Source: Streptomyces olivoverticillatus
GTDB lineage: Bacteria > Actinomycetota > Actinomycetes > Streptomycetales > Streptomycetaceae
DNA length: 64,000 nucleotides
Assembly: GCF_014203555.1 (NCBI RefSeq)
Contig: NZ_JACHJH010000001.1
Location: 295,973 to 359,972 of the forward strand
Direction: 5' to 3'
Position 1 is the first letter of the stretch; each line of letters begins with the position of its first letter. This document shows positions 40,138 through 47,780 of this stretch, piece by piece. The notes beneath the pieces were generated by a model that did no database searches, was not told where the DNA came from, and was given only the letters and a program-made list of their open reading frames with translations. The position numbers were made by a program, and so were the translations under genes.

Positions 40138-40165
40138 CGGCTTTCTTCGGTCGGCTTTCTTTGGT
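40138..40165 (-). repeat. Two tandem 14-bp repeats just after lysA
   Basis: CGGCTTTCTTCGGT (40138-40151) and CGGCTTTCTTTGGT (40152-40165) differ at one base. On the transcribed minus strand they give a purine-rich stretch that begins two bases after the lysA stop. Confidence 0.75.
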
Positions 40166-40167
40166 CG

Positions 40168-41562
40168 TCAGCCGACGTCCAGGCGGAGGAGGTCCTCCTC
40201 CGTCTCGCGCCGGACGATGACGCGCGCCTTGCCGTCCTCGGGGACGGCGACGACGGGCGGGCGCAGCGCGTGGTTGTAGTTGCTCGCCATCGAGCGGCAG
40301 TACGCGCCGGTGGCGGGGACGGCGAGCAGGTCGCCGGGGGCCACGTCGGAGGGGAGGAAGGCGTCGCGCACGACGATGTCGCCGGACTCGCAGTGCTTGC
40401 CGACGACGCGGACCTGCATCGGCTCGGCGGTGGAGCTGCGGGAGACCAGGGCGACGGAGTACTCGGCGTCGTAGAGCGCGGTACGGATGTTGTCGGACAT
40501 GCCGCCGTCGACGCTGACGTACGTCCGCAGGCCCGGGAGCTCCTTGACCGTGCCCACCTCGTAGAGCGTGAAGGCCGTGGGGCCGACGATGGCCCGGCCC
40601 GGCTCCACCGAGATCCGCGGTACGGCCAGGCCGGCGGCCGCGCACTCGCGGGTGACGATGGTGCGCAGGGCCGTGGCGATCTCGTGCGGCTCGCGCGGGT
40701 CGTCCTCGGAGGTGTAGGCGATGCCGAGGCCGCCGCCGAGGTCGATCTCGGGGAGCTCGACGCCGTGCTCGTCGCGGACTTCGGCGAGCAGCTGCACCAC
40801 GCGGCGGGCGGAGACCTCGAATCCGGCCATGTCGAAGATCTGCGAGCCGATGTGGGAGTGGATGCCCACCAGCTCCAGGCCGTCGAGCTTGAGCGCCCTG
40901 CGGACCGCCTCCGCGGCCTGCCCGCCGGCGAGCGCGAGGCCGAACTTCTGGTCCTCGTGGGCGGTGGCGATGAATTCGTGGGTGTGCGCCTCGACGCCGA
41001 CGGTCACCCGGATCTGGACGCGCTGCCGCTTGCCGAGCCGCTCGGCGATGTGCGCGACGCGCACGATCTCCTGGAAGGAGTCGAGGACGATCCGCCCGAC
41101 CCCGGCCTCCACGGCGCGGGTGATCTCCTCGGTGGACTTGTTGTTGCCGTGCAGCGCGATGCGCTCGGCGGGCATTCCGGCGTCGAGGGCGGTGGCGAGC
41201 TCGCCGCCGGAGCAGACGTCGAGGTTGAGGTCCTCCTCCTTGAGCCAGCGCACGATGGCGCGGGAGAGGAAGGCCTTGCCCGCGTAGAAGACGTCGGCCT
41301 CGGGCCCGAAGGCGTCGCGCCAGGCACGGCAGCGGGCCCGGAAGTCGCTCTCGTCGAGGAAGTAGGCGGGGGTGCCGAACTCCTCGGCGAGCTCGGTGAC
41401 GCTGCGGCCGCCCACGGTCACGACGCCGTCGGCGTTCCGGGTGACCGTGCGGGACCACACGCGCGGGTCGAGGGCGTTGAGGTCGGCGGGCGGCGGGGTG
41501 TAGTGGCCCTCGTGCAGCACGTCGGCGTAGCGGGGTCCGGCGGGGTGGGCGGAGCGGCTCAT
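40168..41562 (-). CDS. lysA: Diaminopimelate decarboxylase
   Basis: This PLP enzyme decarboxylates meso-DAP to lysine. The 464 residues begin with an actinobacterial N-terminal extension (about 1-60). The PLP lysine K96 is in [10 protein letters not shown], the loop HGNNKS follows, and the second active-site half is seen in [19 protein letters not shown] and KHCESGD (the Cys-Glu pair that completes the partner site of the dimer). The start ATG at 41562 lies 15 bases after the end of the upstream ArgS-like gene, so the two are likely co-transcribed. Confidence 0.97.
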   Translation of the reverse strand: MSRSAHPAGPRYADVLHEGHYTPPPADLNALDPRVWSRTVTRNADGVVTVGGRSVTELAEEFGTPAYFLDESDFRARCRAWRDAFGPEADVFYAGKAFLSRAIVRWLKEEDLNLDVCSGGELATALDAGMPAERIALHGNNKSTEEITRAVEAGVGRIVLDSFQEIVRVAHIAERLGKRQRVQIRVTVGVEAHTHEFIATAHEDQKFGLALAGGQAAEAVRRALKLDGLELVGIHSHIGSQIFDMAGFEVSARRVVQLLAEVRDEHGVELPEIDLGGGLGIAYTSEDDPREPHEIATALRTIVTRECAAAGLAVPRISVEPGRAIVGPTAFTLYEVGTVKELPGLRTYVSVDGGMSDNIRTALYDAEYSVALVSRSSTAEPMQVRVVGKHCESGDIVVRDAFLPSDVAPGDLLAVPATGAYCRSMASNYNHALRPPVVAVPEDGKARVIVRRETEEDLLRLDVG

Positions 41563-41576
41563 GAGTGGCTGTCCCC

Positions 41577-42398
41577 TCAGAGATGTGCGGGTGCGGTGAT
41601 GCCGAGCTGGGTCAGGCCGTCGGCGAGCACCTTGCCCGTGGCCTCGGCGAGGGCCAGGCGGGCGCGGTGAACGGCCGAGGGTTTCTCGTCCCCGCGGGGG
41701 AGCGTGGGACTGTCCGCCTGCCACCGCAGGAACGCGTCGGCGGCTCTCTCCAGATGCCGGGCGAGCCGGTCGGGGGCGCGGGTGGCGGTGATGCGGGGGT
41801 GGTCGCCGAGGGCGGCGAGGAGGGGGGCGGCGGCGCTGTCGTCGAGCTCGCCGGGCAGTGGCTCGAAGCCCAGGTCACGGGCGTTGCGCAGCAGGGCGCG
41901 GGTGCGGGCGTGGGCGTAGCGGACGCGGAAGAGGGGGTTGCTCTCGCGCTGGACGAGGAGCAGGTCGTGGTCGAGTCCGGGCGGGCTGACCTGCGCCCAC
42001 CGCGCGGCGTCCGGCCCGAGCCGGCGTACGAGGCCGGGGTCGGGGTGCAGCGGGAGGCTCTCGCCGGGGGCGCCCTCCCCGTCGAGGATGCCGCGCACCA
42101 GCCGTACGTAGGAGGAGCCCTGCAAGGTGATGTTGAGGAAGCCGGGTTCAGCGATCTCGACCCGGGCGATGCCGGGCTCGCGGGCCAGGCGGCGGCGCAG
42201 CACTTCGGCGATCTCGCGGGCGGGCCGGCCGGTGTCCTTGGCGAGCCGGAGGGCGACGTTGGTCGCGTAGTCCCCGCATCCCGGACGGGGCGGCACCCGC
42301 ACGGTGACCCGCGTGGGCACGGCGGCGCGCAGCTCGTCGGCCTCGACGGCGCAGCGCACGGTGTGCAACACGGTGCGGGTGAGATCGGCGGGTGTCAC
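41577..42398 (-). CDS. ArgS-like protein with terminal domains only, lacking the catalytic core
   Basis: This 273-residue protein looks like arginyl-tRNA synthetase with the middle removed. Residues 1-95 resemble the ArgS N-terminal (Add-1) domain: [37 protein letters not shown]. Residues about 130-273 resemble the DALR anticodon-binding domain: [20 protein letters not shown] and the late [21 protein letters not shown] with a terminal tRNA-contacting helix. HIGH and KMSKS are absent, and the frame is uninterrupted, so this is a real short protein, not a decayed gene. It lies directly upstream of lysA. It may bind tRNA-Arg or another RNA, but the function is unknown. Confidence 0.8.
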   Translation of the reverse strand: MTPADLTRTVLHTVRCAVEADELRAAVPTRVTVRVPPRPGCGDYATNVALRLAKDTGRPAREIAEVLRRRLAREPGIARVEIAEPGFLNITLQGSSYVRLVRGILDGEGAPGESLPLHPDPGLVRRLGPDAARWAQVSPPGLDHDLLLVQRESNPLFRVRYAHARTRALLRNARDLGFEPLPGELDDSAAAPLLAALGDHPRITATRAPDRLARHLERAADAFLRWQADSPTLPRGDEKPSAVHRARLALAEATGKVLADGLTQLGITAPAHL

Positions 42399-42437
42399 GG
42401 GAGCAAGCCTAGGGGAGGAGGGGGGTCACTCCGCGAA

Positions 42438-42476
42438 CAGGTTTCATCCGCAGGTTTCATCCGCGGTTTCATCCCG
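42438..42476 (-). repeat. Three tandem 13-bp repeats across the response-regulator stop codon
   Basis: CAGGTTTCATCCG occurs twice in a row (42438-42450, 42451-42463), then a variant CGGTTTCATCCCG (42464-42476). The regulator stop codon (42469-42471) is inside the third unit. Origin by replication slippage is likely. Confidence 0.85.
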
Positions 42477-42912
42477 CGTGACGGACCACCGGTTCGGCAT
42501 CGCCGGGGGCGGCCTGCTCCTGCTCGCCCTCTCCCCCGCAGCGGCGGGCCAGCGCCCGTACGATCCGCACCATCTCGGCGGGCTCGAAGGGCTTGGCGAG
42601 GAAGACATCCACCCCGGCGGAGCGCCCGCCGTCCACCTCGAACTGGGTGCAGGCGCTGATGATCGCGATGGGTATGTCCCGGGTCCGCGCGTCGGCACGC
42701 AGCCGCGCGGCGGTATGCAGCCCGTCGAGCCGGGGCATGACGACGTCCAAGGTCACCACGTCGGGCCGGACCCGGTGCACGATCTCCAGGCACTCGGCAC
42801 CATCGGCCGCGGTCACGACCTCGAAGCCTTCGAGCTCGAGGTTGACCCTAATCAACTGCCGGATGACCCTGTTGTCGTCGACAACAAGGACCCGGCCGGA
42901 CAAGCCAGGCAC
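42469..42912 (-). CDS. Receiver-only response regulator (CheY-like)
   Basis: This is a single receiver domain with no output domain. From the GTG at 42912 it has 147 residues. The acidic pocket is D12-D13 (VVDDN), the phosphoacceptor D56 is in VVTLDVVMPRLDG, and the switch Thr/Ser and Lys are seen in AIISACTQ and LAKPFEP. A polar tail of about 20 residues ends the protein. The start is uncertain, since the frame is open to 42966 and the GTG has only GGGGT before it. No kinase gene is adjacent; the partner is unknown. Confidence 0.85.
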   Translation of the reverse strand: MPGLSGRVLVVDDNRVIRQLIRVNLELEGFEVVTAADGAECLEIVHRVRPDVVTLDVVMPRLDGLHTAARLRADARTRDIPIAIISACTQFEVDGGRSAGVDVFLAKPFEPAEMVRIVRALARRCGGEGEQEQAAPGDAEPVVRHAG

Positions 42913-43018
42913 ACCCCGAGAGTAGGCGCGCCCCCCGCCCTGCGTCCGGGTTTTCCCCACTTCCACCCCGCCCGAGCGAGCTTTCCCCTCCCCTCCCCCA
43001 CCGCCCGACGATCACCCG

Positions 43019-43049
43019 TTGCCGGACACCCTCGGGTAGCTGGTAATGT
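43019..43049 (+). promoter_or_regulatory. Possible promoter of the tRNA-Arg gene
   Basis: TTGCCG (43019-43024) and TAATGT (43044-43049) stand before the tRNA; the 19-bp spacing is long. The -10 is 32 bases from the mature 5' end. Confidence 0.4.
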
Positions 43050-43081
43050 TCTTCCCGTCGCCGCAGAAACGCGGCGGACAC

Positions 43082-43153
43082 GCCCCCGTAGCTCAGGGGA
43101 TAGAGCAACGGCCTCCGGAGCCGTGTGCGCAGGTTCGAATCCTGCCGGGGGCA
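43082..43153 (+). tRNA. tRNA-Arg (anticodon CCG)
   Basis: A full cloverleaf can be drawn. The acceptor stem is GCCCCCG with CGGGGGC, the D arm is GCTC/GAGC, the anticodon stem ACGGC/GCCGT has loop CTCCGGA (anticodon CCG at 43115-43117), and the T stem GCAGG/CCTGC has loop TTCGAAT. The discriminator base is A and the 3' CCA is not encoded. The tRNA reads CGG, a frequent arginine codon in this genome. It stands alone between a response regulator and a deacetylase gene. Confidence 0.97.
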
Positions 43154-43170
43154 CCTTGCATAAGGTGCCC
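43149..43170 (+). other. Hairpin overlapping the tRNA 3' end
   Basis: GGGCACCTT and AAGGTGCCC pair around GCAT. The left arm includes the last five bases of the tRNA, so in the precursor this stem competes with the acceptor stem. It may be a processing element. Confidence 0.6.
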
Positions 43171-43171
43171 A

Positions 43172-43211
43172 AAGACCCCGTCACCAGCGGAAACGCTGAG
43201 GCCGGGGTCTT
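43172..43211. terminator. Terminator between tRNA-Arg and the deacetylase gene
   Basis: AAGACCCCG pairs with CGGGGTCTT; within the loop AGCG-GAAA-CGCT forms a second stem. Located between a plus-strand tRNA and a minus-strand gene ending at 43219, it probably serves both. Confidence 0.8.
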
Positions 43212-43218
43212 CGCGTTT

Positions 43219-44022
43219 TCAGGATTTGGGGAAGCTGAAGCCGTACCCCTGGTTCTTCAGCCACGGCAGGGTTTCCTCCAGAGCCGCGACCGTCTGACTG
43301 CGGTCGCCGCCGCCGTCGTGGAAGAGGATGGTGGGGCCTTCGCGCAGTTCCTTTTCGACCGTTTCCACGATGCGCTCCGTGCCGGGGCGCTGCCAGTCGT
43401 GGGTGTCGACGTTCCAGCCGAGCGGCCGCATGCCGTGGTCCGCGGCGAGCTTGCGGCTGTAGGGGGTGAACGCGCCGCCGGGGGCCCGGTAGTAGAGCAC
43501 CGGGACGCCCGGGCCCGCGGCGTCTTCGATCATCTTCTGGGCGTCGAGGATCTGTTGCCGCTGGTAGTCCTCGGAGCGCTTGTCCATCGCGGTGTTGTGG
43601 TCCACCGAGTGGTCGCAGAGCCGGTGGCCGGCGGCCAGGACCTTCTTGACGAGGTCCGGGCGGGCCTTCGCCTGCGGGCCGATCATGCAGAACGTGGCCT
43701 TGGCGCCGTACTTCTTGAGGACGTCCAGCACCTTGGGCGTCCACACCGGGTCCGGGCCGTCGTCGATGGTGAGGTTGACGACCTTGCCCGGGTCCTCCGC
43801 GTCGTGGGAGATCTCCGGGGAGACCGGGCCACGGGAGACGGAGGCGCTCGGTATGCCGGGGGTGCCGGCCCTGCCGTCCGGGGACGGGCCCCGGGCGTGC
43901 CCCGGTGCGCCGCCGGAGTCCTGGGTGGCCATGGCCACCGTTCCCGATATCACTCCGGCGAGCGCCAGAACGGATGCCGCCGCGATCGTCAGTTTTCGCT
44001 TACGGGCAGTCAGTCGAGCCAT
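43219..44022 (-). CDS. Secreted NodB-type polysaccharide deacetylase
   Basis: This 267-residue enzyme removes acetyl groups from chitin-like or peptidoglycan sugars outside the cell. An N-terminal basic segment and hydrophobic helix (8-31) form a signal peptide or anchor, then a Gly/Pro/Ser linker to about 75. The NodB domain has all five motifs: LTIDDGP (D87-D88), HSVDH (H138, H142), RAPGGAFTP, DTHDW and ILFHDGGG. The metal triad Asp-His-His is complete. The gene stands alone beyond a terminator. A link to chitin use by the chiC module is possible but only by theme. Confidence 0.92.
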   Translation of the reverse strand: MARLTARKRKLTIAAASVLALAGVISGTVAMATQDSGGAPGHARGPSPDGRAGTPGIPSASVSRGPVSPEISHDAEDPGKVVNLTIDDGPDPVWTPKVLDVLKKYGAKATFCMIGPQAKARPDLVKKVLAAGHRLCDHSVDHNTAMDKRSEDYQRQQILDAQKMIEDAAGPGVPVLYYRAPGGAFTPYSRKLAADHGMRPLGWNVDTHDWQRPGTERIVETVEKELREGPTILFHDGGGDRSQTVAALEETLPWLKNQGYGFSFPKS

Positions 44023-44172
44023 GACGTTCCACTCCCCCTCGCGCCGCTGCCTGTGTCCTGCCCGCGTAGACGCCCATCTACCGCAAGGCGTTCCGAATTG
44101 AGCCTTCGCTCACACAACCATGGCAAAACAGGCACCGAGTGACTGAAACGTCCTTCGTAAGCGCAGGTTTGT

Positions 44173-44200
44173 TATCCGTCCGCGACTATCCGTCCGCGAC
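44173..44200 (-). repeat. 14-bp tandem duplication across the stop codon of the diiron gene
   Basis: TATCCGTCCGCGAC occurs twice in direct succession. The stop codon is at the junction, so the second copy on the coding strand repeats the last codons after the end of the protein. Confidence 0.85.
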
Positions 44201-45307
44201 CGTCTCCCGCGCCCCCTGCGCGATCGCCTCCGCGACCTCCGCCGTGCGCGCGGCCTCCTCTTCCTTGAACCTCCGTGCGTCGAGCTCTTCGGCGATCTCC
44301 TCGTCCTGGGCCATCAGCAGATCGAGGTTGGCATCGCCCAGTTCGAAGACGCCCATGTCCGCATAGGCCCGCTGCAACCTCTCGCCCCACAGGCCGATGT
44401 CCTTCACGCACGGCACGATGCGACTGAACAGCAACTTGCGGAATAGCTGCAGGAATTCGGACCGCTCGCACAGCTCCTCGGCGTCGGCGGGCGGGATACC
44501 GAAGTCGTGGAGCACCTCCTCGCCGCGCAGCCGGTCGCGCATCAGGTAGCAGCCCTCGATGACGAACTCCTCGCGCTCGCGCAGCTCGACGTCCGACAGT
44601 TGCCGGTAGTAGTCGCGCAGGGCCATGCGGCCGAAGGCCACGTGCCGGGCCTCGTCCTGCATGATGTAGGCGAGGATCTGCTTCGGCAGCGGCTTGCCGG
44701 TGGTGTCGCGCAGCATGCCGAAGGCGGCGAGGGCGAGCCCCTCGATGAGGACCTGCATGCCGAGGTAGGGCATGTCCCAGCGGGAGTCGCGCAGGGTGTC
44801 GTCCAGCAGCGACTGCAAGTTGGGGTTGACCGGGTAGAGCAGGCCGATCTTCTCGTGCAGGAAGCGGCTGTAGATCTCCACGTGCCGGGCCTCGTCCATG
44901 GCCTGGGTCGCGGAGTAGAACTTCGCGTCGAGGTCGGGCACGGACTCCACGATGCGGCTCGCGCACACCAGCGCGCCCTGCTCGCCGTGGAGGAACTGGC
45001 TGAACTGCCAGGAGGCGTAACGGCGGCGCAGATCGCGCTTGTTGGCCTCGCTCATCTTGTCCCAGTACGGGGTGCCGTGGACGACCAGGCTCTCGTCGGG
45101 CACGCCGAGCGGGTCGTACGGGTCGCTCTCCAGGTCCCAGTCGATGCGCTTGGCGGCATTCCACTGCTTGTCCTTGCCCTTCTGGTAGAGGGCGAGCAGC
45201 CGTTCGCGTCCGTCGTCGTAATCCCAGCCGAAACGGGCCGCTCCGGCGGCCGGGACCTCCCAGACCGGGCCGCCCGGGTCGTGTGCGTAGAGCTCGCGCG
45301 TCGACAT
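44186..45307 (-). CDS. Ferritin-like diiron protein
   Basis: This 373-residue all-helical protein has the double ExxH pattern of carboxylate-bridged diiron enzymes: GEQGALV and MDEARHVEI for one half, VLIEGLALAAF and QDEARHVAFG for the other. This places it in the ferritin-like group with AurF-like oxygenases, acyl-ACP desaturases and R2 proteins. The substrate is unknown. The start at 45307 has AGGAGG seven bases before the ATG; an in-frame start at 45355 lacks this. The gene is divergent from a second diiron oxygenase gene across 195 bp. Confidence 0.88.
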   Translation of the reverse strand: MSTRELYAHDPGGPVWEVPAAGAARFGWDYDDGRERLLALYQKGKDKQWNAAKRIDWDLESDPYDPLGVPDESLVVHGTPYWDKMSEANKRDLRRRYASWQFSQFLHGEQGALVCASRIVESVPDLDAKFYSATQAMDEARHVEIYSRFLHEKIGLLYPVNPNLQSLLDDTLRDSRWDMPYLGMQVLIEGLALAAFGMLRDTTGKPLPKQILAYIMQDEARHVAFGRMALRDYYRQLSDVELREREEFVIEGCYLMRDRLRGEEVLHDFGIPPADAEELCERSEFLQLFRKLLFSRIVPCVKDIGLWGERLQRAYADMGVFELGDANLDLLMAQDEEIAEELDARRFKEEEAARTAEVAEAIAQGARETVADG

Positions 45308-45359
45308 CGTCGCGCCTCCTGTTCCCTTGCACGCATGGGTGTTGTGCAGGCTCACACGG

Positions 45360-45482
45360 GGGTTACCGCGTGGTCAACAAGCGTGCCCCGACGGCCCGGT
45401 GAGGGCTCGGGGCCGGTCCGGCAAGGGGGTTGACGCCCCTTGCTGACAAGCAGTCTCATAAAGACCGTACCGCGGGTAACCC
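45360..45482. promoter_or_regulatory. Paired inverted half-sites in the divergent diiron promoter region
   Basis: GGGTTACCGCG (45360-45370) and CGCGGGTAACCC (45471-45482) are inverted copies with one extra G in the second. Each lies close to one of the divergent start codons, so one regulator could act on both genes. Confidence 0.4.
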
Positions 45483-45502
45483 GACGATAGGTGGAATCGG
45501 CC

Positions 45503-46453
45503 ATGACGACCGCGCCCGACCGGCAGCCCGACCGGCACCTGCCACAGCGGCTCCAGGACGCGCTCGGCCCCCTCCAGGACCGCGAACGGGTCGCCGAGCG
45601 GCTGCTCCAGTCATCCGCCAGACACTCTTTCGACCCCGACACCGAACTCGACTGGGACGCACCCCCCGAGCCCGGCAAGTGGTACTGGCCCCCCGAGCTC
45701 GTCTCCCTCTACGACACCCCGCTGTGGCGGCGGATGCCGGAGGAGCAGCGCAGGGAACTGGCCCGGCACGAGGCGGCCTCGCTCGCCTCGCTGGGCATCT
45801 GGTTCGAGATCATCCTCATGCAGCTGCTCGTCAGACACATCTACGACAAGCCGGTGACCAGCGCACACGTCCGCTACGCGCTCACCGAGATCGCCGACGA
45901 GTGCCGCCACTCCACGATGTTCGCCCGTCTGATCCGGCACGGCGGCTCCCCCGCCTACCCGGTCTCCCGGCTCCACCACAACCTCGCGCGCGTGCTGAAG
46001 ACCGTCTCCACCACACCCGGCTCCTTCGCCTGCACCCTCCTCGGCGAGGAGATCCTGGATTACATGCAGCGGCTGACCTTCCCCGACGAGCGCGTCCAGC
46101 CCCTGGTGCGCGGCGTCACCCGCATCCACGTCGTGGAGGAGGCCCGGCACGTGCGCTACGCGCGCGAGGAGTTGCGGCGCCAGATGGTCACCGCGCCGCG
46201 CTGGGAGCGCGAGCTGACCCGGGTGAGCGCGGGCGAGGCGGCGCGCGTCTTCTCCATCGCCTTCGTCAACCCCGCCGTCTACGCCGCCGTCGGTCTCGAC
46301 CGCCGCGCAGCCGTCGCCCAGGTCAGGGCCAGCGCCCACCGGCGCGCGGTGATGCAGGCGGGCGCCCGGCGGCTGACCGGCTTCCTGGACGAGATCGGCG
46401 TGCTGCGCGGCGTCGGCCGCCGGCTGTGGCACAGCTCCGGCCTGCTGGCCTGA
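45503..46453 (+). CDS. AurF-like diiron oxygenase
   Basis: This 316-residue protein resembles p-aminobenzoate N-oxygenase AurF and relatives, which oxidise amines with a diiron centre. The iron ligands are visible as E in WFEIILMQLL, EIADECRHS, LGEEILDYMQ and VEEARHVRYA. Between them the family segment RHIYDKPVTSAHVRYALTEI is well kept (quoted in part). The start ATG at 45503 has AGGTGG about eight bases upstream; a GTG at 45491 is possible. It is divergent from a second diiron gene and followed by a TetR gene in the same direction, separated by tandem repeats. Confidence 0.9.
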   Translation: MTTAPDRQPDRHLPQRLQDALGPLQDRERVAERLLQSSARHSFDPDTELDWDAPPEPGKWYWPPELVSLYDTPLWRRMPEEQRRELARHEAASLASLGIWFEIILMQLLVRHIYDKPVTSAHVRYALTEIADECRHSTMFARLIRHGGSPAYPVSRLHHNLARVLKTVSTTPGSFACTLLGEEILDYMQRLTFPDERVQPLVRGVTRIHVVEEARHVRYAREELRRQMVTAPRWERELTRVSAGEAARVFSIAFVNPAVYAAVGLDRRAAVAQVRASAHRRAVMQAGARRLTGFLDEIGVLRGVGRRLWHSSGLLA

Positions 46454-46544
46454 TGGCCCGTCGGCCTGATCACCCGCCGCATTGACCGCCCGCCGCCCTG
46501 ATCCCCAGGCGCCCTGATCACCCGCCGCCCTGATACCCCTCGCC
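46449..46544 (+). repeat. Six tandem 16-bp repeats between the AurF-like gene and the TetR gene
   Basis: Units begin at 46449, 46465, 46481, 46497, 46513 and 46529, each 16 bp. The consensus is CCTGATCACCCGCCGC; units 2 and 5 are identical, unit 3 is the most changed. Unit 1 contains the stop codon of the AurF-like gene. The array ends 20 bp before the TetR start and overlaps its promoter region. Confidence 0.9.
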
Positions 46545-46564
46545 TGGCGGTTACCCTGCCGTGC

Positions 46565-47302
46565 ATGACCGGCAGCGGAACCGCCTCGTACCGCAGGCTC
46601 GGCGTCGCCGAGCGCCGCGCCCAGCTCATCACCGCAGCCCTGGGCCTCTTCGCGCACCGGGCCCCCGAGGACGTCTCCCTCGACGACGTCGCGGCGGCCG
46701 CCGCGGTCTCCAGGCCGCTGGTCTACCGCTACTTCCCCGGCGGCAAGACCCAGCTGTACGAGGCGGCGCTGCGCAGCGCGGCCAACGATCTCGAACTGTG
46801 CTTCGCCGAACCGGAGAACGGCCCGCTGACCACCCGCCTGGGTGCCGTCCTCGACCGCTACCTCGCCTTCGTCGACGAGCACGACGCGGGGTTCAGCGCG
46901 CTGCTGCAGGGCGGCAGCGTCGCCGAGACCTCGCGCACCGGCGCGATCGTCGACGAGGTCCGCCGGGCCGCCGCCCGGCAGATCCTCCGGCACCTGTCCG
47001 TCCCGGACCCCGGGGCGCGGCTGCGGATGATGGTGCGCACCTGGATCACGGCCGTGGAGGCGGCCTCCCTGATCTGGCTGGACGAAGGGAAGCGGCCGCC
47101 CGCGGCCGAGCTGCGCGACTGGCTGGTCGACCACTTCACGGCCCTGCTGACCGTCACGGCGGCGAGCGACCCCCAGACGGCGGAGGTGGCCCGCGCGGCC
47201 TTCGCCCTGGAGCCGCCGGACGGGCCGATGGGCGACCTGGCCCGCCGGGTGGCACCGGTGGTGGCGGGGGCGGAGCATCTGCTGCCGGGCCTGTCCGGGT
47301 GA
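46565..47302 (+). CDS. TetR family regulator
   Basis: This 245-residue regulator has an N-terminal helix-turn-helix (VSLDDVAAAAAVSRPLVYRYF, quoted in part, about residues 38-56) and a helical C-terminal ligand domain. No ribosome site precedes the ATG, and a TACCCT element ends seven bases before it, so a leaderless transcript is possible. It is downstream of the AurF-like gene in the same direction, across the 16-bp repeat array. Control of the diiron genes is plausible but not shown. The ligand is unknown. Confidence 0.88.
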   Translation: MTGSGTASYRRLGVAERRAQLITAALGLFAHRAPEDVSLDDVAAAAAVSRPLVYRYFPGGKTQLYEAALRSAANDLELCFAEPENGPLTTRLGAVLDRYLAFVDEHDAGFSALLQGGSVAETSRTGAIVDEVRRAAARQILRHLSVPDPGARLRMMVRTWITAVEAASLIWLDEGKRPPAAELRDWLVDHFTALLTVTAASDPQTAEVARAAFALEPPDGPMGDLARRVAPVVAGAEHLLPGLSG

Positions 47303-47364
47303 CGGGGAGCGTATCCGCGCCACCTGCTGCCGTCCGGCCGTGGCGGGTGGCGGAGACTGGTTCC

Positions 47365-47670
47365 GTGAGGAGCGAAAACACACACTTCGAGGGCGGGCCG
47401 CTGGACGGGCGCGTACTGCCGGTGCTCGTCGGGCTCAACGGGCTGCCGCCGAAGACGTACGAGGTACCGGTACCGGCCGCGGAGAAGGGCGGGGCACCCA
47501 CCGTGTACGTCTACCGCCGGGTGCCCTCGGCCACCACGCGGCGGCTGGGGCTGCCCAAGGGGTGGAAGTACGCCTTCGACCCGGAGGGGAAGCCGGGCGG
47601 GCACCTTCCGAAGTGGCCGTGGGCGAAGCCCGGCGGCCGGTCGGGTGACGGTGGGTCAACGGGAGAGTGA
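47365..47670 (+). CDS. Small hypothetical protein
   Basis: This 101-residue protein starts at a GTG with GGAG nine bases upstream. It has a clear Streptomyces codon pattern. Visible features are FEGGPLDGRVLPVLVG near the N terminus, KTYEVPVPA, a YVYRRVPSA segment and a Gly/Pro/Trp-rich end (KWPWAKPGGRSG). The FEGGPLDGR start with a following small beta-rich body occurs in short Streptomyces hypothetical proteins of unknown role. No signal peptide or membrane helix is visible. It lies between the TetR and NlpC/P60 genes in the same direction. Confidence 0.65.
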   Translation: MRSENTHFEGGPLDGRVLPVLVGLNGLPPKTYEVPVPAAEKGGAPTVYVYRRVPSATTRRLGLPKGWKYAFDPEGKPGGHLPKWPWAKPGGRSGDGGSTGE

Positions 47671-47780
47671 GCACGTTGGGCGGTTTCGCCCACACCACTC
47701 CCATTAGTCATATCGCGCATGGCACCATCCCTCCCGGGGCACGATCACGCGCGGCCCTGCCCACTACCGGAGGTGAGCCC

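Noticed and set aside
46449..46544. 16-bp repeats considered as a CRISPR array
   Set aside because: Units are directly adjacent with no unique spacers, and no cas gene is present in the window.
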